From positions 80,789 to 144,788 of the forward strand of contig JH720330.1 in NCBI GenBank assembly GCA_000231825.2: a DNA stretch of 64,000 nt, in the 5' to 3' direction. This DNA is from Tetrahymena elliotti 4EA (Eukaryota > Ciliophora > Oligohymenophorea > Hymenostomatida > Tetrahymenidae). Positions 42,764 through 54,906 of this stretch are shown piece by piece. Below the pieces are notes generated by a model. It did no database searches and was not told the origin of the DNA. It saw only the letters and a program-made list of their open reading frames with translations. Both the position numbers and the translations under genes were made by a program. Every line of letters begins with the position of its first letter. Position 1 is the first letter of the stretch.

Positions 42764-45196
42764 ATGGAAATAGAAAGCTCAGAAATAACCAGCAAAGTTT
42801 AGTCAATTAACATCAAGGAAACTTTAGACAAGAAGTTTTGTGATCTCGCTTTCTCTCTACTTGTAAATTAATAGAAATTATTTACTCATTTTATCATTTA
42901 TTTTAAGTTTATTCAAAAAAGAGTCAATATAAAAATGGCAATTTCATATAAAAATAAATATCCTAATTTTAAATCTTTATTTTTTTTGAAATTTTCTTAA
43001 TTTTTAAAAAGGGAAAATAAGTTAAAGTAAAACTTCCTGATAATTAAGAAGGAGAAGGAATATTATATACAATTAATCCTAAAAATGGTGGAGTTATGAT
43101 TAAAAATTATAAGCAATAAACTCACAGCTACCCTGGAGAAGAGAATTAGAGCAAGAAGCAAAGCCAAAATGAATTAAACAGCACAAAATGTTTACTTAAA
43201 TAAGATTTCGTATATTTGTTTGCTGAAAATGTAGATGATCCACCATACATTTAAGATTTTAAAAGCATTTAAAGTAATTTTAACATTTCCTTTCAATTTA
43301 TGATTAAAAAATGAATATGCCCTTCAAAAATTCAAAAAAAGTTAAATTGATTGTATTTGAATGCTAAAATATATTCCCTTTTGATTTATTTTCAGTTAGG
43401 ATAGAAATTAGAGTAAAAGAAAGATATTTGAAATTAAAAGATATTCACTTTTTGGTGCAAGATATTTGCTTTTGAATTAAATAATTTATTTTTTGAATAG
43501 TATTTAAAACGAATTATTTTAAAAATCAATCAAAGATTCAAAAAACCTCAAAACTGATGGAGAATTGACTAAGTTAGACAAAAATAGAGGAAGAGAATTC
43601 TAAGCTGTGGATTTCATTTTCTAAGAGGGTTAATCTATTGAAGATGCAGAAGATCTAGGATCAAAAGCAAAATCTACTAATTTTAAAAATTTAGATTAGT
43701 TTTAAATCAATCAACAAAAGTTTGGTGTTGGAACAGAATTTAAAGATGAATTTTACACTACTAAACTTGACATTTCAAAGTTTGATAAGAAATAAATTGA
43801 ATAAGCAGAAAAGCTTGAACAAGAAGTTAATAAAGAAGGTTCTAAGCATAAACACGTTTTGATAGATAGAGGTAGAGATGATCTTTTAGCAGATTCTGAT
43901 GAGGAAAAAAATTTCTCAGCAGTGCATGGTAAAAAATTGCAAATATTTTATTTATTTAGATATTTTTAAATTTATTGTAATAATTTTAAAACTTTTATCA
44001 ATATTAATTTTTTACCTTTTTAAAGATTTAAAAATAAAGTTTTGAGTAAATTAAAAAAAATTATTGCTTAATAAATAAAGGTTCAGGTAGATTTGGCTCT
44101 GATTAAAATAATCAAAAGGGAAGTAAGAAAGAAATTTCTTCATAGAATAAATTGGAATCAAAAGATGGTAATTCAGATGAAATAAGTTTTGGATTTGGAA
44201 AGGGAAAACCTTAATTATTCAATAAAAAAATATCAAAATAAGAAGAATCTTCTTCTAAAGAATAAGGAGCAGTAAATAATTTATTATTTATTAAATCAAC
44301 TACATTTTAAATTATTCGAATAGGAATAGACTAAAAAAGATTAGAATCTAGGAAAGGAAGAAGGTAGCAATACAAATAAATAAGATTCATAATCTTAAAG
44401 CCAAAGTAAAAATGTTTCTGAAACATCTCAAGAATAATTAAAATAGATTACAAAATAAAGCGATAATACAACAAAGTAAGGCAATTCGTCTAATATTTAT
44501 GTAGAAAAGGTTCAAGCACCAGTATAGAATTAGCCTAATCCAGATAAAAAGGTAGAAAATAAAACTACAACTTTACCTTCACAAACAACAGCTTAAACTT
44601 AACTTCCTACTACTGCTGCACCTGTTAATGATAATTAAATAAATGGTAATAAAAATGGAGTTAGTAATTATACTAATACAGATGCATAAAAAACTGAAAA
44701 GGCATAAGAAAAAACAGAACAAGAAAAGAAAGAGCAGTTACCATAAACAGAAAGCACTTAAAGTTCATAATAATCAACAACTAGTGCTGCATAGATTTAA
44801 GAAGAAAAACCCAAAAAAAAGAAATTATAAATGAAAGGTAAACTTACTGAGTTTAATGTTGATGCTAAATCAGAAACTTAAGCAGAAACAGTAACAACCA
44901 ATAGTACTTCAAATCAATAGAATTATTAGGAACCACAATATTAAAATCAATAATATGCTGATCCAAGTTATTATATGAATCCCCAATAAATGATACCATA
45001 AAATATGCAACAAGCTTATGGATTCTACGCTCAATCACCATATGGAATACCTGGTTAATTTTATCCATAATAACCTTTTATGAATCCCCAATATCCATCA
45101 TATGCATAATACTATCCACAATAGTAAATGTAGTAGCAATAATTTCAATAAAATTTATAGAACAAGCAAGGATATAATAAAAGAACTTAGTAGTGA
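42764..45196 (+). CDS. Ataxin-2-like protein (SM-ATX/Lsm fold plus LsmAD), copy 1
   Basis: Starts MEIESSEITSKVQSIN. Intron 42863-43011 splits the Lsm-type domain: FSLL joins GKQVKVKLPDNQEGEGILYT, then INPKNGGVMIKNYKQ. This matches the ataxin-2 pattern of 'IGK.V.V.L..G..yEGil.t'. A second region (about 43700-43860) reads QQKFGVGTEFKDEFYTTKLD followed by AEKLEQEVNKE, the LsmAD signature. Another intron is at 43929-44080. The rest is Gln/Ser/Lys-rich, and the last ~100 residues are Gln/Pro/Tyr-rich with two MNPQ motifs. Ataxin-2/Pbp1 proteins bind mRNA and poly(A)-binding protein and promote RNA granules. A weak PAM2-like stretch, TEFNVDAKSETQ, precedes the tail. The TGA stop is at 45194-45196. 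The family call is fairly strong; the introns between exons 2 and 3 are approximate. Confidence 0.75.
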
Positions 45197-46232
45197 ATAG
45201 TGAAATTATAAGAAGGGATGGAACAGAGCAGTATGTAAACTCATAGATATTTTAGTAAAAACATATGAAAAGTAATTAAGTGCTCATATTCATTCTAATA
45301 ATTTAACTTTACAATATTTAATTTAAAAAGAATTAGATTGAATGGTTTTTATTTGTAATTAAGGCTTTTATTTAAGTTTCTAACTAATTAACTAACTAAA
45401 TAAAGGCTAAATTTATATATGCATGACTATCTTCAAGCTTAATAACACTCATTTATTATGTTGATTATTTGTTTATTAGATAAATTAATTAATTAAATTA
45501 TTTTCATATTTATTTGAGATTGCGAATTGTAAAAACAAAAAGTACCTACCCATTATTAATTGTTTTGAAGTTTAAGAATATTAATTAATAAAAACAATTT
45601 AAGCATCATTATTCATGAATATTTTTAGATTAAATAAATTATAAAAAAATTTTTAATTTTATTTGATCGTTACCATAAATTTCTTTACAATAGTAGATGA
45701 ATAAAGAGAATAAGCTGATAAAATAGTTGAATTTTTTATAGATGGATTTACAGTTTATTTTAGTGTCGTTGCAAAAAAAATTAATTGGTCATAAAATATT
45801 TGATAAAATCATAAATAAATAAATAATAATTCATAGAACTCATCCAAATAAAATTTTTGATGTGAAAAGCAAATTAAAATTTGTGGTTTTTAAATTTGTG
45901 ATTGCTGATTATAGTATTAGAAATTAATTTTTTAGTATTGATTAGCATTTTATTTATTAAATTGTAGCTAAAAGTAGAAGTATTCATTTTTTTGAAAAAT
46001 AAATCTTAAACCAGGTATCTGAAATATTTAATCAGGTCTCTTATTTATCTTTATTGTTTTGAAATATTTCTTAAAGGTTAAGAGGGATTTTTAAAGTTGG
46101 TTTACAAATTAGATTTCTTAAAATTTAGTATTAAGCAATAATATACAATCAATTACTAAAAGAGTTAATAAGCTTAAAATTTGATTTATTTAGAAATATT
46201 GTTTATTGAACAAGTTAGAATCACATCAATCA
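45197..46232. other. Intergenic region
   Basis: A 1-kb AT-rich spacer between ataxin-2-like copy 1 and ankyrin copy 2. No gene or repeat is seen. Confidence 0.5.
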
Positions 46233-49200
46233 ATGAAAGATTTAGGAAATCATTAAGATTTATTTGAAGCTTTAAGATGTAAGTCAGATGGAATTAAAAA
46301 ATAAGTAGAAGCTTTATAATCTAAAGATTCTACAATGAAATGGAGATTGCAGTGTGATCAAAAATATAGAACATAAGCTATAAACATGAAAGAATATTAT
46401 AGTTAAAGCAGGGATAGAGTGCAGAGATCGATTAATTAAAAAAGCCTAGAACAATCTAAAAGTAGGAAAATAAGATAATACTCAAATAATTAAGTAGAAC
46501 AACCAATTAACAATAGCTATTAACTTGATTTTTAGTTAAGTTCAATAAAAAAGTAAAAAATCACTGAAAATAATAATTTAAATGTACAAAAATAGCAAAC
46601 AATCAAGCAAGAATATATCTAAGGAAATGGAAGAGATTAGAAAAAAGGAAATGAGCTCGAAAGGAAAATCAGAAAGTAATATTTTATTCATTTATAAAAA
46701 AACTCAAAAGTTCAATAATTCTTAAATGCTCATTAATTTTTTCTGAATAAAAATATAACAAATTGCTAAATAAAATTTTATTCAATTAAAATGTTTTCAA
46801 AAGGATTCTTTAGCCCAAACCATTAGAAAAATCTTTAAAACAATATTAAATACTATTAATTTTTAAAAGGATTCATACTTTTGTTGATTTTAAAATTCTT
46901 AATTATTTTAATTTATTTCTAAAAAGAAACTAGTTTCATTCAAAAAGAATTCAAATTGTAATACTCATTAAAAAATGATTTATTTATTTTCATAATTAAA
47001 AATTATAAGTTTATTTTATATCTAATAAGATGCTTAATAATTTTTGCTAAAAAAGAAATTAAATTTAAAGAAAATTGAGAGAGGTTGAAAAAAGAATTAA
47101 AATATTTTTCAAGTTTATAAATTTTGAAATAATTTAATTATTTTATTTTGAATAAAATATTAAAAAGAATAAGTGATGGACATGTTTCTTTTTTGGATAA
47201 CTCTTTACTTAAAAGCTAACAAAGCTATTACAAACAAAATATGTAGAAAGATGTTTCTCATGGTGTTTAAGCCTTGAGACATAGAACCTAGAAAAGTTAA
47301 CAAAATTCAAAGTCATTTTCATTAGTGGATTTGACAAATTAGTTAAATTTAAAGGCAGAAAAGTGTAATGATTAAATGGGAAAATTACTATGTAATAATT
47401 TGAAAGAAAGAGAAATAAATTATTGTGTTTAAAAAGAGAGAGATAGGGAATTGCCTGAAGAAAATTAGATTAATTCTAGTGGATTAAATTTATAAGATAG
47501 TAACAGAAATTAACTTTAGTCAAATTTTTCAATTAAAACTTTTTACAAAGTTTAAGAAAAAAAGAATGAAAGAGATTTACAAAAATAAAATCCTTTTAAA
47601 AAAATAAATATTTAAAAATCTCCTTTAACTTAAAGGAGCAACAAATAAAATTCCTAATTATCCCCTTTAAATTTATATTAAATTTTAAAAACTCCTATTA
47701 GTGAAGATTCTAAAAATTAAAATTTTTCATAAACTTACTAATAATAAGTATAGTCTGGAACTTAAAAAACTAGCCCAAGGATTTCTTTAAAAGAACTAGA
47801 ACCTATTTAGGGAGTAATATCCAATCATAGCTAAAGTTGTGTGCCTAATCTAAAGTTATAAACAGATAGAAATTATTCTGAGTCAAAATAAAACTCTACT
47901 TAATAATAAATATTTCCTAAAATTAATAATGTCAGTGACTAAAATTTGAATTTAAAAATAAACTTAAACGTTGATTAAAATATTCTTGGTTTACCTTCAC
48001 CACCTACAATAAATGGAAGGAAAAAACAGACAGATAACTAATTACCAGGAAGCATAACAATTAGTAAAGAAAATGTATAAACTTTCTAGCATTTCGATGA
48101 TTTAAATGACTGGGAATTACCTCAGAATTTTTCAATCGCCGATGCAATAAATTAATATTATAGCAAAGTTGGAAATAAGTAATAGTAAAGTAGAATTTTA
48201 AGTCATTAGGATTAGATGCTTAAATAGATAAAAATATCTAATTCGAGTTAGAAGTTAAGTGAGAATTAAGAAGAAGAATCTTAGTTATCATTCTAAGCCC
48301 TTGAAAAATTTAATACAACATCAAATAAATTTACCGATTTGTAAGAAAAATCAGTTAAAAGTCTAAACGAAACTGAGAAAACTGATACAATAACATAAAA
48401 TAACTTGTAAAATAACACAAATACTTCTCTTTAAAGAAAAGATACGTAGACTTAGAGAGATTGCAGTCCAAGTTCGAATTAAGAAAAATGGATAAGTAAA
48501 CAACTCCCTTTTTAAAATATTACATATGAATTATTTGCTTCAAATAAAAAAAACTAGCAAAATAATAATTCACCAAAAGAAACATCAAATCTTTTTAACT
48601 AATAACCTACTTAAATAAATACTAAATAAATGAGTTAAGTTAATTTAAAAAATGTAAGCAAAACTCAATCAAAATAAACAGGACAAGAATCAAAGCAAAG
48701 CTCAGTTCTTTAAAGTAACTCTTGTACTCCTATAAATGGCAACTAAGATTGTTTGGATAAAAGTTAATTGTCCAATTCAAATATTCTAGGAAGTACTTAC
48801 TACAGCTCAAACTAGCAAGATTTAAAAGGAGAATGCTCTGATGAAGTAATAGGAGATAATCAATCTAAGATGACCTTTAAGTTAAATTTAAATATTTAAT
48901 AAAAAAATGCACATCTTAGAAAATAATTAAGTTAAACTAAATTATCTGACACTATACTATCTACCTAGAGACTAATGAGATAAAGTATCAGTGAGAGACT
49001 AAAAAAATTATCTTAAAATAATTTTGAAAGCATAATAGGTGATAAAGTAAATACTAAATAAATAAAAAAAGAATCTTTCTAGACATTTTATGGTTATGTT
49101 TAGTTTAATTTTGGAAAAAACAAGCAAAATAAAATCTTAAAAAATGTTGAAAAAGAAAAATTCTCTGAATTTTTAAAATTTACAACAAATTATAAAGAAA

Positions 49201-51109
49201 AGTAAAAGGATTAAATACCAACAGATAGGCCTATATCATAAATTATGCCTGAATTTAAGCTACATGAAATGAAGTAAATTATTTTGTTATTATATAAATT
49301 AGAAGGAAGTATTTATTTTTATTATTAATTAAAAAGCTATTTGCCTAAAGCAGTGAATGTTTATACTGACAATTAAAACTTATAGCAAATTTGTGAAGAA
49401 TGTTTTAAAGAAAAAGAAAATGATCGTCACAATTTAGAATAGTATGAAGATAATTATTTTGCTAAACAATTTTAAAATTTTCAGACTGACTATAAGGTGT
49501 ATAAAGAATATAAATAGAATAATGAGGTAAATTAATTTCTCGTTTGTAATACCATACATAATTTATTAAAAAATAGGTTCATAATTTAATATCTAGAAAG
49601 TATGATGGATGGTACTATAATTGGATTTAGTAAGTTGAATAAAAGTAAAAATCAATATAAGATATCCAATCTTAATAATCTATATTGAGTGTTAACTTAA
49701 GGGTATTACAGAAAAAAAGTCTTATTTAGTCAGATCTCCTTAAAATATTGATGAAACTAATTAAGCTTAACCTCAGTCTAAGTGAAGTAATCTTAATTAA
49801 TAGAAATACTAACTTTAAAATAATTCTTTTATCTAAAAGGTTTGTGAGAATAACCTCTTTAAAGGAAATAAGATTACAAGAAAATATTGTCATGAGTTCT
49901 TTGAAGCTATTAAACAAAATAACAGAGTTCAAATTGAGTTATTTTTTATCTAGGATAAATATTTAGTCTACTCATCAGATTATGTAACAATTTAAGATCT
50001 ATTTTTAAACTTAACCTTTTTGTTTCTTTTATTTTATTATTATAATCAATTTATATGTTTGCTGGACCTCTTTTTAAGATTAGCTTTGAAATTAATTTTT
50101 AGTTTGATACTATAAATCCTATTTTTGGATTGAAAGATAGTGTATTATACTTTTATCTATATATAAATTATTTGTCTAAAATAATTCTGAATTTATTTAG
50201 ATAATTATTATTATTATTATTATTTATTTTTCTAACCATTTTAACAATCCAAAATATTCTAATTATCTAAATTAAAATAATTAATTAATTAGATAAATTC
50301 AAATACATTTTCAAAACATTTTTGCTTAATAATTAAAAAAAATATTTTTAAAAGTTGCAGTAAACTCCTCTTCACTGGGCAGCTAAAAGGGGGTATATAG
50401 AATTAGTGGTAAAGTTGATCAAGCTGAGGGCAGATGTTGAAGCTTAAGATATTGTAAAATATAATTTATTCAATTAGTTTCTGAAAAAACATTAAAAAAG
50501 AATTGTATAATTTGACTAAAAATTTTAAATCATTAAAAATAAATATCATAATTTTAAAATTATTCTAAAGTTTGGAAGAACACCTTTGTATTATGCTTAT
50601 AGAGAAGGCTATAAAGATATTGCTGTGATTTTAATGAAAAATAAAGCTTGTCCATTTTCAAATAAATAAAATGATATTTCAAAATATGCTAATTAAATTT
50701 AAAATCTGAGCATTTATAAATTTTACAGAATTTCCAAAAAGGTTATTTAACTTAATATAATTTTATTAATTCAAATTTAAATTATTTAAAATTAGATGCA
50801 TATGATGATTAAATTGAGCTCTCCAAAGCTGAGAATAGAAATATGGAAAGACTTTTAAAATGTAATAAACGATATCCATTGAATAATAAGTTCTGCTCTG
50901 TTACCTTTTATAAACTTTTTAATATTATCAAATAATGTTTTTTAATTAAAATTCGAAATGGTTTTATTTGTAATTTAAATATTTTTAATAATGTTGTAGT
51001 TCTTTTTGTTATCAAACTTTAAAATTTATCTTATTCATTAAATATCATATTATTTTTATTACATTATAATTATTTATATTTTCATTAAATTTTTAAAAAT
51101 AAACCATGA
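46233..51109 (+). CDS. Asn/Gln-rich ankyrin-repeat protein, copy 2 (C-terminal frame problem)
   Basis: Starts MKDLGNHQDLFEALRC; an in-frame TGA lies just upstream. An AT-rich intron spans roughly 46676-47165. A long Asn/Gln/Ser-rich region follows. From about 49140 there is a conserved block shared with copy 1: NVEKEKFSEFLKFTTNY, IPTDRPISQIMPEFKLHEMK and LPKAVNVYTDNQNLQQI. FIQDKYLVYSSDY (about 49950) is followed by intron 49984-50360, then TPLHWAAKRGYIELVVKLIK, another intron to about 50574, and GRTPLYYAYREGYKDIAVIL. After about 50660 the ankyrin frame continues to a TGA at 50880-50882. However, the frame offset by one carries LDAYDDQIELSKAENRNMER, which resembles copy 1's GDQKEQINAAKRVNLL, and runs to a TGA at 51107-51109. 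The end is therefore uncertain. Confidence 0.65.
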
Positions 51110-51681
51110 GGAATGTTAAAAAATTAAAAATATTTTGTTTCTTTAATCGAGATTGATTCAAAAACATGCTGAGTGACTGATAAATTAAAAGATTCTTTGA
51201 TGTAATAATAAGGATGTTGATTTATTGATTTACAAATATGTGATTAAGTAATATAGATTGATATCTTATGATATATTAATGAATATAATAATACAAATGA
51301 GGGAGTGAGTGAGTGAATAGATTGTTTGATGTAAATAGATTGGTTGGGTTGTGAATTATAAATGAATCAATAAATATTTGGATTAATCTGTAAATTATAA
51401 GATGATTTAGATGAAATTAATAGACTGATTGATTATTAAAAAATAAATATATAAATGATTGAATTTGGTTTCTAGATGGATAGATAGATTGATTGTAAAT
51501 ACTCTCTCAAAGAAGAAAGAAAGCAAACAAATAAACAAAGAAAAGAAATTACAAACAGAAAGTAATAATTAAAAATAATTAAAGAGTTATTAAACCAAAC
51601 ACTAATAATTAGAATCTAAGCTTTCTTTGAAAAATATAAGTGATCAATTAAAATCAAAAAAGCAAATAAGAAATCTTTTAA
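51110..51681. repeat. Intergenic low-complexity tract
   Basis: The region before ataxin-2-like copy 2 is rich in imperfect GATT, GATG and GTGA units, for example a GAGT repeat at 51303-51316 and GATAGATAGATTGATTG near 51478. It passes into a purine/A-rich stretch (AAAGAAAGAAAGC, AAACAAAGAAAAG) that probably forms the 5' UTR. No coding frame is seen. Confidence 0.5.
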
Positions 51682-54600
51682 ATGATCAACATAAATAAAG
51701 AAAAGGATTCCAATGATGAATATTCCAAAGACATAGCGCAAATTATAGAATAGCTTAAACAAGCAAATGACTTAAATTTTTCTCATTTTGCTCTAGACAG
51801 CATTGTAAGCACATTAAATTTATAAAACAGACTTGACTTTTGCAAAATAAGCCACAGGAAATACAAATTTTTGTCAGTTTTTCTATGCTTAGATAAATAT
51901 TTCAATTCATGAAATCTGATTTAGTTAACGGGATTGATTAACAACAAACAGCAAAATCCATTTAAATTAATAGCAAGTTTTTGATACTAAGGTTCAAAAA
52001 AGCAGCGATTGAAGTAGCGAAATAGATAAAATTGTTTTATTTTGAATCATTTTTTAATGCTAAAAGCTTCCTATTTTTTATTGAAATTAGCTTGAAGTGT
52101 TATCTTGAAATAATCAAAAAATTAATCACAAACAAGCAAATATCAATAGCAAAACCTCTTATTCTATTTAAAAATTATAGGGCAAGTTAATGACAATTTG
52201 GACAATACGAAATGAAAGAATAGAGGGCTACTTCTATACAATAGATCCAGGTACAGGAAATTGTATATTTTAGTGCATTAAGTCTACCGAAAAAGGAAAT
52301 CGAATGGTTAAGAGGCGCTTTCAGTTTAAAGACATTTTGATGGTGTCTCAGTAAAGTGAGAACAACCAAATAGCCACTTTTTTAGAGCACTAGGAGATGA
52401 ATCACCATATTTGTAGAAATAGTAGAATTCATACATTATTTAACTATTTTTAGAAGGAATTTGAATTTATAAATAATATTTCAGTAAATAAATGCAAAAT
52501 AGATTAATTTAGCCAATATAAATTATTTCTATTCTAATTTTACGGTCTTCATTTATCTAATTAATAGTTTTAAGTTTCATTTAAAGTTCTTATTATGCAG
52601 CTATTCATATAGAATTCTAATTTTTAAAATATTTTCTCAAGCAATCTCATTAAATTTTTTGAAATTAAAGGAAGTTACGCCAAGGATATTATGCTAGATG
52701 AAGACATAGTCAAAAGCAACCGTTTAAAAAAGTAGCAATAAGAATAGAAGAGTTAAAATGATAATATATAAAAAGATTAATTTGTGAACATAAATATTAG
52801 CAATGGAAAATAGACACTTGAAAAGTACTCTTTTGAAGGTTATGAGCATATTTTCTAATAAAATTAATCAGGTTTAGATGATATTCTAACAGAGGAGCAG
52901 TTTAATCAGTTTAATTCAAGTTTACAAGAAGATGGAACTGAACAAGAACTATTAATAGATCGTATGTTTAACCACTAGGAAATATCTCAATATTTAGAAG
53001 AATTTAATCCTGATTTTTACACCACTGCATTAGACGTCTTCAGCATATCAAAAGATAAATACAATACAGCAGAAGCACTTGAAAGAGAAATTTATCGTTC
53101 TAAATCTGAAAATATACATATACAGGATGACAGAAACGACATTTCTATTCATAGAGTATTTGATGACAATATATTATACTCATCTGTTTCCAGTAAAAAC
53201 AATTAAAATGCATTTATTCATCTTCATCTTCATATTTGAAAAGACCAAAAAAACAATGTTTAGTAGATAGATAAAGAGGATTTAGTGCATCATGATTACA
53301 CTCAACTTCTCATTAAGTTTTTGGAATTAATAAATACATCAATACATATAGAAAAATAAATCAAGCAGCAATAACAAAGAATTATATTAAAATTAGATTT
53401 AATCAGTAGAAAGAAATATAAAAAAGAAGAACAAGTATAAAATACAAAAAATAATTTTTAACATTTTATATAAGAATGGTTTGTTTTAGTTTAACTTCTT
53501 AGATCATTTTAGTCAGAAGTTTTAGAAATAAATGAATAATATCTATCTAAAATTCAACGAAAATATTTATTTTTTGGGGTTTGAGGAAGTCAAAGGTCAT
53601 TGGGATTTTTTATTTGTTTTGAGTTTGAGAAAACTATGAAACATTTTTTAAATAAATTATATTTTAGCTTTTAAATATCCTCTTTGGATTACTTGTTTTT
53701 TAAAGACTATTGGATTAACCTTGCCAGAATAAAATTTTTTATTTAAAGAAACCCATTTATGACCCTCTAATCCCCCCCCTTCTTACCATCTTAAATCAAT
53801 AAAACAGAGAATAATTTTAAATTGCGAAGATATGATTTGAATAATTGATTTTTTCATGATATTCATATTTTATTTTCTTAATAATTTAGGAATATAAAAA
53901 ATTGATAAAGTTGATAAATATAAAGAGCCTTTTGATGATTTTAGTACAAAAGCTAACTCAACCTAAGATTCAATGAGACCTGATTCAGCAAAGAGTGAGC
54001 AAAGTGTTTAAAAAGTAAAAAATAAAAAAGTTTTATTTTAATTTAACAATCATTTTTTATTAGGGAGGTGGAAGCAATCTAAAGAGTAAAGGAAAGAAAC
54101 TTAGATTAACAAATAATACTTTTGAACCTCCAGTAACCCACTAAACATAAAATGAGAGGTTTTATTCTTTTTAGAATGATAAAGAGAAATATTTTTAAAT
54201 ATTAATTATTTTAAAAACAGATTTTAAATAAATAAAATGGTAAATATTTAAGAGAATTTCAATTTGCAGGAGATATTTTTAGACAAAATAAAATCGACTA
54301 AAGAAAATTAACTCGAATATATAGAAGAGAAATAGATGAATTATGACTGCTCATGGCGCTCCTTTTTAAGTGTAAACTCGACATTCAAATTCAAAAGATT
54401 TTTTTTGTTTTGGCATATTCTTTAAAATATCTTACTATAAATAGGATTAAAAGAAAGATCATATATTATTGTTTAATAGCTTAATGATTAAGAGTTGTCA
54501 TACAAGCAGTGGCAGTAGTATTGGAAGTAGAATTAGTAATGGATTTAGATAGAATACTAAGATCAATCATAATAAATTTAACCAGTTTTTTAATTAAGCA

Positions 54601-54906
54601 GCTCTAGCTATGCAAATTAACATGTAATAAAATATGAATAGCAGTTTTACAATAAATAATGTAACAGGTGCTAATAATTTGAATTTATCTTCTGGCAATT
54701 TGAATAGTAGCTTCACCAACTTAAGCAATCCAAATCAAAATAATTCTTCTACCATGCTAAATAGTATCTTAAATAATAGTAATATGAATATAGAAAGCTT
54801 TACATAGAATAATCAAGGATAGTTCTACAATCCTAAGATGTAAAAACAAAATTCTTCTAGTAACCATTATAAATCAAACTCTTCAAAGCATAATATCTAA
54901 TAATGA
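51682..54906 (+). CDS. Ataxin-2-like protein (SM-ATX/Lsm fold plus LsmAD-like), copy 2
   Basis: Starts MINIKKEKDSNDEYSKDIAQ. Intron 51805-52180 (376 nt) cuts the Lsm-type domain at the same place as in copy 1: FALDSI joins GKLMTIWTIRNERIEGYFYT, then IDPGTGNCIFQCIKS. An LsmAD-like segment follows at about 52970-53090: EISQYLEEFNPDFYTTALDV, then AEALEREIYRSK. Between them lies an unusually long insert. A long AT-rich intron (about 53525-53890) and a 48-nt intron ending GGAGGTGG-proximal TTAG at 54063 follow. The tail is Asn/Ser/Gln-rich (INMQQNMNSSFTINN, SNPNQNNSSTMLN) and ends at TGA 54904-54906. Its sequence has diverged strongly from copy 1, but the intron position and domain order agree. 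The role is presumably mRNA-binding or granule related; this is inference from the family. Exons near 54150-54480 are uncertain. Confidence 0.65.
53772..53779. repeat. C8 homopolymer in a probable intron
   Basis: Eight consecutive C on the plus strand, striking in such AT-rich DNA. It lies within the long intron proposed for ataxin-2-like copy 2. No function can be read from it. Confidence 0.6.
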
